Source of the DNA: Atriophallophorus winterbourni
Taxonomy: Eukaryota > Platyhelminthes > Trematoda > Plagiorchiida > Microphallidae
Reading direction: 5' to 3'
DNA: 64,000 nucleotides
NCBI GenBank assembly: GCA_013407085.1
Contig: JACCGJ010005395.1
Coordinates: 1 to 64,000, forward strand
The position numbers were made by a program, and so were the translations under genes. Of this stretch, positions 26,170 to 37,571 are shown piece after piece. The notes beneath the pieces are model-generated. The model did not search any database. It worked only from the letters and a program-made list of their open reading frames with translations, and was not told the DNA's origin. Within the stretch, counting starts at the first letter, position 1; the number at the start of each line of letters is the position of its first letter.

Positions 26170-27040
26170 TTTACCTTTCATGAGAAATATATTACTCATA
26201 TCACAATGATGCACTTACTCGTTCTCGTTTTATCAATTTCACCTGTAAATCAATCCGAAAATAAAACTCCGTTGTCCGTCTCAATTCATTCAAGTATGCA
26301 ATGTTACTTAATTGATGAATATTATGCCTACCAGTGTTTCAGTTCATGGTTAGTGATTTCTAATGATTCTGCGAAATTATATACTAAAGTACTTGAGAAC
26401 GGTTGATTTTTATCCATGTAGTCACTACAATAATTCTGGCTTAACCTTCATGACATTTTTCTTTAATGCAAAATTTGAACACAAAATACACTGAAAAAGG
26501 AAATTGTTTGTCGCTGTTTTAGATCAAATGTGTCGATCGGCCATGCAATGATTAGCTTTGGCAATACTATTAACAGTAACTTTTGAATTTTAATATTGGC
26601 TAATATTTTGAACGATTTACACGACTGGCGTACTATTACTCTAATATATTCATAATAAATAATCCTTAATGGATTGCGTTATTTTATTTCGAAATGACAT
26701 TTTGGCGATCTTATATTTGCTTCATGTCACATGAAGTTAATTGACATTATTTGTGTGTCGTTTGAAAGAATGTTATCCGAGAACAAATAACAGTTAATCG
26801 TTTGAAATAACCATACTTTGATAAATACCTTTATTTCGATAATTTCACTAAATCTCTTCCTCTTCAAATCAATTAATAAAATGATAAATAGACTCACAAT
26901 GAACATTTTCCAAAATTAAGAGCTGCGCTGCTATAATTTTCAAATAAATTGAGAAGTCATGCGATCAGCAAATATTTTAGATAAGATGTGAGAAACACTG
27001 GAATTTATTAAATGAATGAATAATATAGATAAATAAATGA
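26170..27040. other. AT-rich stretch without recognised gene
   Basis: Nothing beyond very short frames. It separates the Gypsy remnant from the first copy of repeat U. Confidence 0.5.
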
Positions 27041-27043
27041 GGG

Positions 27044-28115
27044 CGTTGGGCACATTTAAGTACACTAGACTGTCGCTAACTTACTTAAAGTTATATGCAG
27101 TTTATCGGTGACTTACATGGCTCTGAGCTGACTGCGAGGAATCCGTAGAAACTGTGCCTAAGAAGCGTGAAACTTCTTGACGGACTTCAGCCTTCTCCAT
27201 AAAGACCCTCTTTGAATCCAAAAAGCCTAACTCAAGTAGCTATGTAGGTTGTTATCTTTGAAAATAGTCAGCATGAAACTCGCTTTAAACCACAGAGGGC
27301 GAATCAATCGCAATTCTCCAAACTCATGCAAGCACCCAGAAAGCAACTTAAAGAAAATCGTGTTGATCATACTAGCCCAATAATTGTTGTTCGCGCACAT
27401 GTTTATCTTGCGAGCAGTGGGTGCTGAGCGCCAAGCTAGGAAACAAGGAAGCACACCACGATCAATTATTTTTTTTCTTGACGCAGATAACACCTTTTAT
27501 CCAAAACACGAAGAAAAGCAAAGTGACCGTATGCATGTCGCAGAGTAAATCAGTGTTTCCAGCATGCATCATTCTACTCCTGTGAAGCGAAATTACCTGG
27601 AGGTAAGAAAGAGGAGACCCAAGCGATGCATTGACCAGATCACCAAAACAGTACAATGGCGACTTCTTTCTCTCAAAAATTCGAAAATTCACATCGGGTA
27701 ACTGTTAGGTGCAACTTGACACCCGCGCCTCACAAGAAAACGTTTAGCCCAATTACAATCTAGATTGTCAAAGTTAGGTGTGAACCGTAGCTCATTGAAT
27801 TCACACCCTAGGCGGAACGGAGTAAATGAGTGAATTGGGATGATAACGCTACATCGAACATGTTGTACTTTAACATGGAAGAGCGCCACCGTCACAATAT
27901 TTCCTTCAGAGGACTAGTCGTGCAATATCTGAAGTGCATGAGACCACGAAAGTGGGATTGATTGCCAGGTGCTCAAAAAATAATGATCAATTTCTTGATG
28001 AAATAAAGACTTCAACGAGTTTGAAGCAGACTATTGTATTACGACCGAGTCCGGCACCATGTATTAGTGCTCTGCTGGTCTATATAAACCATTATCGCCT
28101 TAGAAATAGGTCAAA
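27044..28115. repeat. Unclassified repeat U, copy a
   Basis: It starts at CGTTGGGCACATTTAAGTAC and ends near CCTTAGAAATAGG. Copies b (31278-32100), c (40045-41480) and d (46107-47535) share the same order of blocks, for example ATGCAAGCACCCAGA and AAAACGTTTAGCCCAAT. Partly open frames exist on both strands but stops differ between copies. On minus, a frame starting MHAGNTDLLCDMHAVTLL recurs in copies a, b and c. I cannot assign it to a known element. It is not obviously a LINE coding region. Confidence 0.8.
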
Positions 28116-28117
28116 TA

Positions 28118-28580
28118 TAAATAGCTTGTTGTAATTTCTAAACATCGTCCTTGAAAATACGCGTGACGGTATAACGATAGACGTCTTTTATAAATAATTA
28201 AATTAGGCTTTTTATTCAGTCAATCGAAAGCTATCGCTTCTCAAACACACAGCTTTAATACTATCAAAAAACCAACTGTGCTGTATTCATATGTTCCTTG
28301 ATGGACGTTGCTGTACTGTAATTGTAGATGATACACATTACGCATAAAACGATTCAGTTTTTCCAAGGCCTAATCTTGAGGCCGATGCTGTTCCTCATTT
28401 TCCTTGATGATCTAACTAATTATTTGAGCTCACCGTGTTATATTTTGATGAAAACTTTAAAACTGTCCGTAGCAAAGTTAACTCAGATCTGATAAATAAC
28501 TCAAAAGCTGTGACGAGATAGACGGTTAATTGCGATATTCCACTCATTCGCAAATAGTCTGGCTCACTGTATTCAGTTTT
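28118..28580 (+). mobile_element. LINE-J reverse transcriptase fragment, copy 1
   Basis: The plus strand reads FLNIVLENTRDGITIDVF, then AFYSVNRKLSLLKH (decayed motif A, KAFDSVN-ELL), GRCCTVIVDDTHYA, and LFELTVLYFDENFKTVRSKV (decayed motif C), then SDLINNSKAVTR. It is about 70-80 percent identical by eye to 42660-43110. This is a CR1/Jockey-type RT. The frame is cut by the minus-strand RTE-B element, and the C-terminal part resumes at about 30430. Confidence 0.75.
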
Positions 28581-30400
28581 GAATCAGTAGCGCTAATTAA
28601 CTCAAACAATTTGCAAGAATTGCCCGATGCGGCTGCAACCTCCATCTGGCAAGCACGTTGCGTCCACCAGAACTCGCGGTCATTTCTCAAGCTGGCCTTT
28701 GAGCGGGTATTGGATTCTCCTCGGATACGGTTGTGTTCAGTGCCTGTGGGTATAGTTCGCCGGTGATCGAATGAAGTAAGTGACTGGGCCGAGATCCAAG
28801 AGCGTGGCAAAGCGCGGGTGGGTTGACAGCAGCACAGGACAGTGCTGTCCGAACAAAGTTCCACTGCTGTTTCAAATCAGACTGCGGTGCTTCTGCGAGC
28901 TTCCTGGTCAATGCGTGATGGAACATGGTTCTGACAGCGGGGAGCATCAAAGAGGCGGTGTCCACATGAGTTAGTCGTATGCGTGCTCACCCCCAAATTA
29001 TGAGATGACTGTCGCACAGACTAGCGCGTTTTCCAAGTCCACACTAGTGGTCCAGTGTAGATCGCAATACTCGATGCTACCACGCAACCTTAGCTAATAG
29101 CAATTTGGTCAATTTGAGAGCAGACGTGCTGTGATGGTGAGCGCCATGTGTCCATTCGACGCTGAGAACGCCGAAATGTCGTAATGAAGAGACAGAGGCT
29201 GTGATCGCCACAGAATGTGAGCAATCGCTCTCCGTTATCTTAACGCCCGCCATCCAGTCCATATTGACCCCCAAGGTGGCGCTAGTATTCAGACAGGCGA
29301 CCGACGCGAGCGTTGAGATCTCTTGCCATGAATACGACATCTGTCCTGCGTGCCTTACAAAACAAACTATGCAACTTCTCATGGAAGTTGTCCTTACTGA
29401 AATCCGCACTACAGTCCGTTGGAGCGTAGGCAGAAATCACAAACAAATCCCTCTGCCTTCCGCACCTCCTGTTCTCTTGACAGTAGCCATCGGATCGTGC
29501 ACCGCGCAGTCTGCTGTCAACGACAATCCAATCTAAAAGTGAGTGCTCAGCACGGGAGCTGAGCGCGATACTTACGCCAGCAACATACTGCAGATAAAGC
29601 ATCCTGGTCACTAGATTGGCGCAGGTGGGATCTGCTGTCTGATTTAGCTGGTGAAACCAACTGTCAGACTTCGCTCGTGTCACGGAGACGGGTTTCACGA
29701 CAAGCAGCAGTAATCGATGCCTAACGTCTCGAGCGTTCGTGCAAGGCCGGTCTGTTGTCCCGGTTGTAGCAAGGTCCGAACGTTGAACGAAGCTAACCTG
29801 AATGGAACCCACGGGCGTGAAAGAGTTGCAGTGATCGACGGCTGTCTAGACGTCATGAGTCTTAAAGCAGGTAGGGAAAGTGAATTGAGGATGTAAGAAT
29901 ATTGAAAAAAGGTGGCAAAAGCAATTGGAGACATAGATTTGAGAGTTTTCGGGATTTAAATTGTCAATTTTCGGGTGTGGGACTGATACTAACCGTTTGC
30001 ACAGGCCGAAGTAGAGGAGTTGATTATGAGAGCTCCCACCTCAATCCTTTGGCTCGGAAGCCCGAAAGCAGCGGGGTGAGATTAAGGATCGCACCTATTG
30101 GGGCCGGATATGTAGAGACAGTTCACAAGCCATTCATGAGGGAGAAACCAAGCAGGGACTCCAGACATCATCCGTCGAACATCACCGTTGTAAAGAGACT
30201 GTGTTTGACCAGCCTTTCACTATTGACCAACCTGTTATGAGTAACTCTGAAGATGCCACGAAGACATCGCCCAGTATTGCTCAATGGACCATCAAGGCAC
30301 GCGAGCCGCTGCACCACGTCAAGGTTTAGTCTCAGCGCACGCGCCTCTGTGAGTTGCCACTAGTAGGTATCATGATTGTCTCAAACCCGCTAGTTTAGAG
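28575..30400 (-). mobile_element. RTE-B LINE (5'UTR, endonuclease, linker), copy 1
   Basis: 5' to 3' on minus. A non-coding leader runs about 30400-29935. The N-terminus (29934-29695) reads FNVRTLLQPGQQTGLARTLE. The endonuclease (29812-29282, 176 codons) has GVSIALSSRAEHSLLDWI, LFVISAYAPTDCSADF, then FMARDLNARVGRLSEY, where the usual GDMNA/GDFNA is changed to ARDLNA. The linker ends at LRNDREFWWTQRACQMEVAA and KLFELISATDSK near 28590. The RT domain is missing: the 3' end is lost at the junction with LINE-J at about 28575. Inactive. Confidence 0.8.
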
Positions 30401-30424
30401 GCAGTTTCGTGAGGTAAACTAAGG

Positions 30425-31270
30425 TAAGGACATAGAAAAATTCAAGTGCGTCACCTAATACGTTATGACGATTTCGGACAACGTCCAGCCCTTACATGCT
30501 GTAAGACTAAGATGATGTTAATTCTCTACAAATCAATAATATGGCCGCATGTTGAATACGGGAGAATATTATGCACCACGGATAATTCCATTTCAATAAT
30601 CATTTGTACACCGCCTAGTAGTATGCTGAACATTATTTCTAGTTCAGAAAGGTTGTCACTGTTTAGCTTTGAGCATCCGTTCACACTTTGAGAACGCTGT
30701 CCCTTTTTCGTGCAAGATTATTGTCATTACAGGCGTTGTGGCTACTAGCTAACAAAATTTTAAATGGTAGATTTAGTTGTTAATTTTCTATCTTGTCAAT
30801 AGTTTCGTTTATACGTTTGTTCACCTCGCTAAAATGGAACTGTTTCGTTTAAATTAATAGGCCGAACCAAGAATTGCAATGCCTATTATCATATCCTAAT
30901 TACAAACTTAAGATTTATGGTTATGTTCTCGGAAACAAAAATTCCATTGGTTCAGCTACGTACCTGATGCGCTTGCAGCTGTAAAGTAGAAAATATAACA
31001 TTTAAAATAACTGTTATATGAGCTTGCATAAATTAACAATTTTCTAATAATTGTTTCATCGAGATTTTGTGTCGTTTCTTGTATTGTGAAGTTTGGATTC
31101 CCAGGTGATAATCTGGTATCACATAAAATCAAGTTATTGTGACATTTTGTATGCGACCATCCTTATGTTAAACTGTGATTCCTCAATTTTTTATATTTAT
31201 TCAAGTATACGAGATTTTCCTTAGTTTTTCTATTCTAGCTGCAAGAAACAGTTTTCTAGATGTATAAAGT
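30425..31270 (+). mobile_element. LINE-J C-terminal part and 3' region, copy 1
   Basis: An open frame (30446-30691) has MMLILYKSIIWPHVEYG, the thumb-side motif (YKS-I-P-LEYG) of CR1/Jockey RTs. Other frames continue with LLSLQALWLLANKILNGRF and YGYVLGNKNSIGSATYL, which look like the C-terminus. The rest is 3'UTR-like. It is nearly collinear with 39175-40035 and, in pieces, with 44910-46105 and 50695-52090. It continues LINE-J after the RTE-B insertion. Confidence 0.7.
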
Positions 31271-31277
31271 GACACGT

Positions 31278-32100
31278 GTGCTTGCGTTGGGCACATCCAA
31301 ATACCCTGGACTGTCGCTAACCTACTTTAAGTTATATGCAGCCCATCGGTGACTTACATGGCTATACGCTGTGTGCATGAAATCCGTAAAAAACTGTGGT
31401 TTCAGAGCGTAAATCTTCTCGACGGACTTCAGCCTTCCCCTCAAAGACCATCTTCGATTCCAAAAACCCTATCTCAAGTAGTTGTCTGTTGTTATCTTTG
31501 AAAATAGCCTGCATGAATCTCGCTTAAGACCACAGAGGGCGGATCCATCGCACATCTTTCAACTTATGCAAGCACCCAGAGAGCAACATGAAGAAAATCG
31601 TGTTGTTCATACTAGCCCAAAAATTTTTGTTCGCGCACATGTTTATCTTGTCAGCAGTGAGTGCTGAGCTGCAAGCTAGAAAATGAGGAAGCATACCATT
31701 ATCAATTAATGTTTTATGCTTGACGCAGATTGCACATTTTATCCAATACACGAAGGCAAGCAAAGTGACCGCATGCATGTCGCAGAGCAAATCAGTGTTT
31801 CCAGCATGCATACTTCAACTCCACAGAATCGATATAACCTGGTCAATAAAAGAGAGGAGACCCAAGCGATGCATCGACCAGATCATCAAAACAGTACAAT
31901 GGCGACTTCGTTCTCTTAAAAATGCGAACGTTCACATCGGGTTACTGTTAAGTGCAACTTGAGAACCGCGCCTCACAAGAAAACGTTTAGCCCAATAACA
32001 ATCTAGATTGTCAAAGTTGAGTGTAAATCGTAGCTCATCTAATTCACCCTCTAGGCGAAACGAAGTTAATGAGTGTATTGTGATGATAACGCTTCATCGC
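31278..32100. repeat. Unclassified repeat U, copy b (truncated)
   Basis: Collinear with copy c at an offset of about 8768 bp until about 32097, where similarity stops abruptly at a minus-strand CR1 fragment. On minus it contains the 95-codon frame (31811-31524) that recurs in copy c (40579-40292). Confidence 0.8.
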
Positions 32101-32104
32101 ACTA

Positions 32105-33590
32105 ATGATATGTGTGTTCAGAGATTCCCGTATAAAACTATCGCAAATATCAATTTAGAACGTTCAACAATTCGATCTAGAGTCTGGAATAATAAACTTG
32201 TAGCCATTATATCTGTTAACTTGGGCTTTCTGCCGATGTAACAGGTTTTAATTAGATGAACCACTGTAAGCAGATTATAGAACAAATGAATTGATTCACC
32301 ACAAAAAAATGTTCCAAGAAGTAAAATGGTTTTAGATTTGCAACCTGCTTCTCGTATGGCCTGTTGTATAGTCCAAACATCAGTTTTATAGCGCAGCGTC
32401 ACAACTTTTCAGCAAAGCCATACCTTTTTGTAACCATGGGGACCATGCTTGAGCAGCGTGCTCCGTTGTTGGCGTGCTAGAGATTCAGGTATCCGTGCGA
32501 GTATATGCTTCGAAAAACTACCGAAGACTGCTCCGAGAGGCAATGAGCTCTAACAGGACATTTTGTAAACCACATGACCTCTTTGGGTTCTTCAAGCTAC
32601 AGCAAATGAACACATCGAGCACATACTCTTCCTTTACCGAAAATATTGCTGAGATCTCCGTGAGTATGTGAATTAGAAGGACATACTATGGTTTAACATT
32701 TTAGATATTGGACATTTTCTACGCTGCGCAAGATTGACATACTTGAATGAAATTTGTTTGTTGAATACGATTTCAGGCACATCGTTTGCATACACCGGGA
32801 AAAGTAATATTACCAAGACGGAGCCCTGAAGTAAGCCAGTGTTAACTTACATTAGGCTGGAAAGCTCAACATCAAATCCAACCTGATGGTTCTATCTGTA
32901 AGTTCATCCTGTATCCATGCAAATCATATACCAGCACCTCCAGGTGTTCCAATTTCTGTAGACGTATTTTGTGCCTAACCCAGTTAAAATCTCTGGGCAT
33001 ATGAAAGTAACATGAATGGTCAAGATATGCAATCCATTCGGCTAAAGTTCAGTTTTCAAGTGTCATGAGCAGATTGGTGAGTTAGACGTTTCTTGTACTA
33101 AAGCCGTGCTGTGCGATGCAAATAAGCTAATTTTGTTTCAAATGATCAAAGATTCCATCAGACGCTAATCGCTATAGAACTTCAAATGTGACGGGCAACA
33201 ATGCGACTGGTCTGTAGTTAGGCACATCAGATTTTCATTGCTTTTCGATATGGGAGTGATTAATCCATATTTCATGCCAGGAGGAAGCTTGCTAAAACTC
33301 ATTGAAAAATTGAAAAATCAGAAATTGGTGTGTATTTAGCATGGGCACATTGTTTTAGGAAGAGCAGTGTTATTACATTAGCACCAATATTTAGTTAACT
33401 TGTGATCCGAATGCAACGAAAGACAGCTTAAGCGCAAGTAAGGATAAGACATTCTAGAGTGGAATTGAGCGACTTCGTTCGAAGGTTCTGAAGCGGTTTA
33501 TATTGTTCCGGTCATAGTAAGTAGAGTTGAATCGCCTGGATTTGTGAGAGAGGTTTTGGGTGTCGTTCAGTAATATTTATTTATTTATTC
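32105..33590 (-). mobile_element. CR1-like LINE reverse transcriptase, minus strand
   Basis: 5' to 3' on minus. KSDVPNYRPVALLPVTFEVL marks RT entry near 33215. LICIAQHGFSTRNV follows near 33125, then LDHSCYFHMPRDFNWVRHK (motif A region, diverged). Next come GLRLG and LFPVYANDVPEIVF near 32830-32775 (motif B to C; the FADD block is lost). The thumb reads EHAAQAWSPWLQKGMALL near 32455. The terminal part near 32200-32110 is related to the copy at 52.4 kb. Frameshifts throughout. A GTTTGAATAAATAAATAAAT run near 33575, just 5' of this copy, resembles a LINE tail and may belong to another insertion. Confidence 0.7.
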
Positions 33591-33633
33591 AAACTCCTTG
33601 TCAAGTTTCATGAATATCTGACTCAGTATATAG

Positions 33634-34440
33634 AAGGAATTCCTGGATTCTGTTGCTGTCTCTAGTATGTGGTTCCTTCACACAGCGTTTCTTCACAGAG
33701 TTTTTCCAAAACCATGTAGGACTGTGTATCACGAATTGCGTCTATTATTATAGTTTCAGCCAGACTTTGACTGACCATATAGCTTTTGACGTTTCGATGC
33801 ACCCTTCAATATGTATGTCCACGGACACCATAATGAACTAGTTAATATAAGAAAACGCGCAAACAAAAAGGATCCATGAATTATTGATATACTTCAATTC
33901 GTCTTTTAATAATCAGAATTCGGAACAATTTGGATCATTATTTGTCAGTGTTCTATCTCCAAATATGTTTCAAAATATGAGACAGAATATCATTTGTCAA
34001 TTTTGTGATAAAATGAATTTTAACTACGATTACTTACATAATAGACCTTTTTCTAAAACGTCAGGGAAAATTCCAATTATGTACATAGGCGAAAGTTCAA
34101 CCATATTTCAAGCTATGAAAAACGGTGTTTTACCGGACGTAAATGATATTGAACTTTGTGCTATTTTAAATTTAATCGTGCTAAATGACTGTGCTTCTGT
34201 AGCGATGCGACCAGTATGGCTACCGTGATACAAACTTTATTGCGTTGTGCGATTTGTACTTCCGTCGTGATTGGTTGTTATTATGTTCAGTCTACTACAA
34301 ATACGAGCCCTTGAGACATCTGAATCGTTATCTTATATAAAAAGCCGATGAATGTTCCATCGTATTCGAAAGTCTGCTTACATTATCCACCCAAATAAAA
34401 TCCATGCTAATAATTATTCGCGTATATACTAATACTGAAT
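33634..34440. repeat. Direct repeat Z, copy a
   Basis: Blocks recur in order at 35830-36560. Examples are TGACCATATAGCTTTTGACG versus TGACCATATGGCTCTTCACG, and the stretch around 34290-34400 versus 36410-36540. The 33634-33740 block is also repeated at 34872-34978. Class unknown. Confidence 0.6.
33884..34228 (+). CDS. 114-codon open frame inside repeat Z, unknown
   Basis: The frame is open from ATG at 33884 to the stop at 34226-34228 and holds CQFCDKMNFNYDYLHNRPF and AMKNGVLPDVNDIEL. The paralogous repeat copy at about 36030-36370 carries several stops, so the frame is not conserved between copies. I recognise no domain. It may be a relic of an element gene or a chance frame. Confidence 0.25.
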   Translation: MIYFNSSFNNQNSEQFGSLFVSVLSPNMFQNMRQNIICQFCDKMNFNYDYLHNRPFSKTSGKIPIMYIGESSTIFQAMKNGVLPDVNDIELCAILNLIVLNDCASVAMRPVWLP

Positions 34441-34499
34441 CAATCCAATGATTCAGACTTATTTTATATATTTATTTTGAAATCAGACACGACAGGGAC

Positions 34500-34860
34500 A
34501 TATTTAACTCTGTGAAGTTTGACACACTTGGACAACTCACAGAAGATATGAACGGAAGGTGAATACATTCCGTGTACAAAGCGTTCGCCGTATTTCGGAA
34601 ATATCGTGGTTGGACAGAGTGATTATTGCTGAAGTGCTTCCAAATGATGGTCTACAGAGCATGTTCACCCTATTACGACAGCGCCGGCCGAGTCGGCCAG
34701 GTCAGTTATACATAAGGGAAAATGCTCGTATTCCGAAAGATCTACTCAATGATGAGTTGCCATTTGGAAGTAGACCTTTCATTAGACAGCAGTTGCTGAA
34801 CAAAGTTTGCAAAAGAGATATAAAAGTTTTTGGCATTGACACCGCGAGTTAAGTAGAACT
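34500..34860 (+). mobile_element. RTE-A C-terminal fragment, plus strand
   Basis: A 97-codon frame (34559-34852) contains SVRRISEISWLDRVIIAEVL, MFTLLRQRRPSRPGQL, NARIPKDLLNDELPFGSRP and VCKRDIKVFGIDTAS. This is the conserved tail of RTE-type pol proteins (R-LGH-RM-GRIPKDLLY-EL, then CKRD-KALGID). The GH of RWLGH is lost. Only the end of the element is present. Confidence 0.8.
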
Positions 34861-35049
34861 TGCTCTTTTTCAGAAAATGGTAGGATTCCCAGGACTTTGT
34901 TGTTGTCTGTAGTTTGTGGTTCCACCACACACAGATTCTAACGTTTTTCCAATTCGATGTGGGACTGGGGAGCACGAATTTGATTGTTTCACTTATTTCG
35001 AAACATATTTCAGTTACTTCATGCTAATCCATAGATTACCTGGAGAAGG

Positions 35050-35295
35050 ATTCACCAACATTGTTGGACGTTATTGTTTATCGGTGCGCAGTCGGTGAAT
35101 TCTTGAAGCCTAATTCTTGATGCAGCCGCATCAAAGTTTCTGATCAATTTCTGGGCACCAATAGCACTTTTCGCTCCATATATATTCGTAGAAATGACTA
35201 CATGATCACTGTTCCCAAGAGGTCGTTTACAGCGGATATGCTCATTGACATTTCCCTTGCACTTCAGAACGAGTTTGCGTAAGTTCTGTACCACA
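35050..35295 (-). mobile_element. LINE endonuclease/linker fragment
   Basis: An 80-codon frame (35294-35052) has RPLGNSDHVVISTNIYGAK, resembling the PLG-SDH-V motif at the end of CR1/Jockey endonucleases, followed by a linker (IRNFDAAASRIRLQEF). It is isolated, with no RT beside it. Confidence 0.5.
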
Positions 35296-35829
35296 TTTCA
35301 TATCAACATAATTAATATATCACATGCATAATGCAACAGAAAATGAATCAAGTTTCGTGTAAGAAATCAAAGCGTTGACATCAAATATTTCAATGTCAAA
35401 AGAATGAAAGATGTCATAGGTTTATATCGCAATGAAAAAATGTGTTCGGCATTTATTCGAATAATGTCGAGTAACTATTGTATGAATTTATAATATGTAA
35501 TTTATGAGGTTGAACGTTTCACGACGTTTTATTTCAAGCTACATACGATTTGTGATACTTTGTGGAAACACAAATAAAGTGGTCATTGTTCGCAACTAAA
35601 TGTGCATATATAGAACTTTTCGTGGAATACGTTGTTCATGAATGCTTAATTTATACTTTTGCGCGTTTATTGATTTTCGCGCTAGGTTTGAATTCATTGA
35701 CCGTGGATGTTTGTGGACATGATTCTATCATTCGCAGTGTGCTCGAAACTCTTAAGACTGATTATATCACATTACAAATAATTGATTACACAGGTTCAAT
35801 CATATAGTGAACACGTTTGCTAATTCATT

Positions 35830-36560
35830 TCTCACACAGGTTTCACGGAAGGCTGTACGTCATTGCCAGTTTTCTTACACTAATTCTACTATAATTATAT
35901 GAGACAGACATTGAGTGACCATATGGCTCTTCACGTTTTGACGGATCTCTCCATATGTATGTGCGCGTATACGATGATAAAGTAATTGTTATATTAAAAG
36001 GTACATACGGAATGAATCTATGATTCATCGATTTATTTTCAGTCGTCCATTAGTAACCAGATGTCAGAACTATTGACATCACAAATCGTCAGTGTACGAT
36101 TTCCTTAATATATTTTGTAATATATGACAGAATGTCCTTTGTCACTCTTGTGACAAAATAAACTCCAACAATAATCTAGATTTTACTTACGTAGTGAAAC
36201 TTCTCCTAGAAATAAAGGGAAAATGTTAATTAATCATGGTCGAGGAGTTTCAGACATATTTTACGCTAAGAAAAACGGTGCATCACCGGAACTGAATGCT
36301 ATTAAAGTTGATGTTATTTCCGTTCACGCGTGATACGTGACTGCGCTTTGATAGCGTTGAGACCAGTCTGGCGACCGCGTTATAAACTATATTGTGCTAT
36401 GCGATTTCTACTTCCTTCGTGATAAGGTATTTTAGTATTCATTTTACTAAAACTACGAGCGCTCAAGTTATCTAGATCGTTATCTCTTATGAAAGGCTGA
36501 TAAAAGTTCCATACTATTTGAATCTGTTCTTACATTATCTGCTCTAACGATGTTCATGTA
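35830..36560. repeat. Direct repeat Z, copy b
   Basis: Second copy of the repeat at 33634-34440, more decayed. The equivalent of the 114-codon frame is interrupted by stops. Confidence 0.6.
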
Positions 36561-36627
36561 AAGTATTATTCATTAAGATCAAATGCTAGTTCAATCAGTG
36601 GTGCATACACTCATGGTTAATCTTTGA

Positions 36628-37110
36628 TTATGTATTATGTTGAGCACCGTGAAATCTTGATTTGTGAACCTGCAGTTCCCATAGGATCAGTGAATTGTAT
36701 GTGTTGCACACCGCGTCGCAATTCGATATTGTACTGAGTACGATCTCAATGTCTGCGAGCTTCAGTTGCATATGTCCCAGTTGAATTGTCTGCTCCAAAC
36801 TCAAATGTTTCCATGCATTTCCATAGTCCATGTGATAGAGACTTAGTATTCGTACCGAAGTGAAAATAGCAATTTTCAAATAACTCTGTGAATTTTCCAA
36901 TCGACAGGTTTTATCGGTATGCTGTGAGTCGAAGATAAATGGCTTTTTCTTTAATAGCGTCCCGGTCAGTTTCAGGACATAAACATTGAGCAGCGTATTG
37001 ATATTATTAGGGAATGCCGACTGTAGAGTCTGATTCCTTTTTGCTTCTGCTGCTCCTCTGTACTTCAACCTGTTTCTGCACGGTTCTCTGACGACGCAAA
37101 TTCTACGCAT
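36628..37110 (-). CDS. 160-codon open frame, unknown protein
   Basis: The frame is uninterrupted from ATG at 37110 to the stop at 36630-36628, which is long for this AT-rich decayed DNA. It includes LKLTGTLLKKKPFIFDSQH and ILSLYHMDYGNAWKHLSLEQ. I recognise no domain. It lies between repeat Z and LINE-J copy 2. It could be an exon of a host gene or a less decayed element gene. Frame length is the only support. Confidence 0.25.
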   Translation of the reverse strand: MRRICVVREPCRNRLKYRGAAEAKRNQTLQSAFPNNINTLLNVYVLKLTGTLLKKKPFIFDSQHTDKTCRLENSQSYLKIAIFTSVRILSLYHMDYGNAWKHLSLEQTIQLGHMQLKLADIEIVLSTISNCDAVCNTYNSLILWELQVHKSRFHGAQHNT

Positions 37111-37264
37111 TTGAGTTCTCTATTTTCAGGTAAAAGGAATAAATGTCGCAACTCAGATTTACTAACGGGGACGACGATGTTTTGAAATGAAGTGAATGTG
37201 TTTTTGAATAAGGCAATCCTCAATTTACCAACAGGGACAAAGAACTTTTCTAATTCAGGCTCAA

Positions 37265-37565
37265 CGTCTTTGCGCCATCACTTCATTGTGCAATCAATAA
37301 ACTCCCCCACGTAGCGAGTGTACATTCGAGGTACACAGTGTCAAGACTATATTGGGTAGCATAGCTCAAGAAAATTTGACAGCACTGGATAACAAACATC
37401 TAAAAAAATAACACTTTTAGCACCTAGATTAGCTGCGTTTTCCACATACCTTTCATATCATCTCTCAGATACAGAACACTCTTTTTTTCGGGTGGATGAA
37501 AAAAGTGGTAATGCCTAACCTTAAATGGTGAGCTACTTTGGCTGTGAAAATTACCGCACGGTCAG
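37265..37565 (+). mobile_element. LINE-J early RT region, copy 2 (deleted)
   Basis: It matches 42245-42560 closely, for example CGTCTTTGCGCCATCACTT and AGTGTCAAGACTATATTGG. Translated frames read like the start of the RT (LAPRLAAFSTYLSYHLSDTE). At about 37568 it jumps straight into RTE-B, omitting roughly 800 bp present in copy 3 (LINE-J palm and the RTE-B 3' end). Confidence 0.7.
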
Positions 37566-37571
37566 ACGATG

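Noticed and set aside
27227..27692. Minus-strand frames in repeat U copy a as real genes
   Set aside because: They are broken in this copy and overlap open frames on plus. The conserved unit is the DNA repeat, not clearly a protein.
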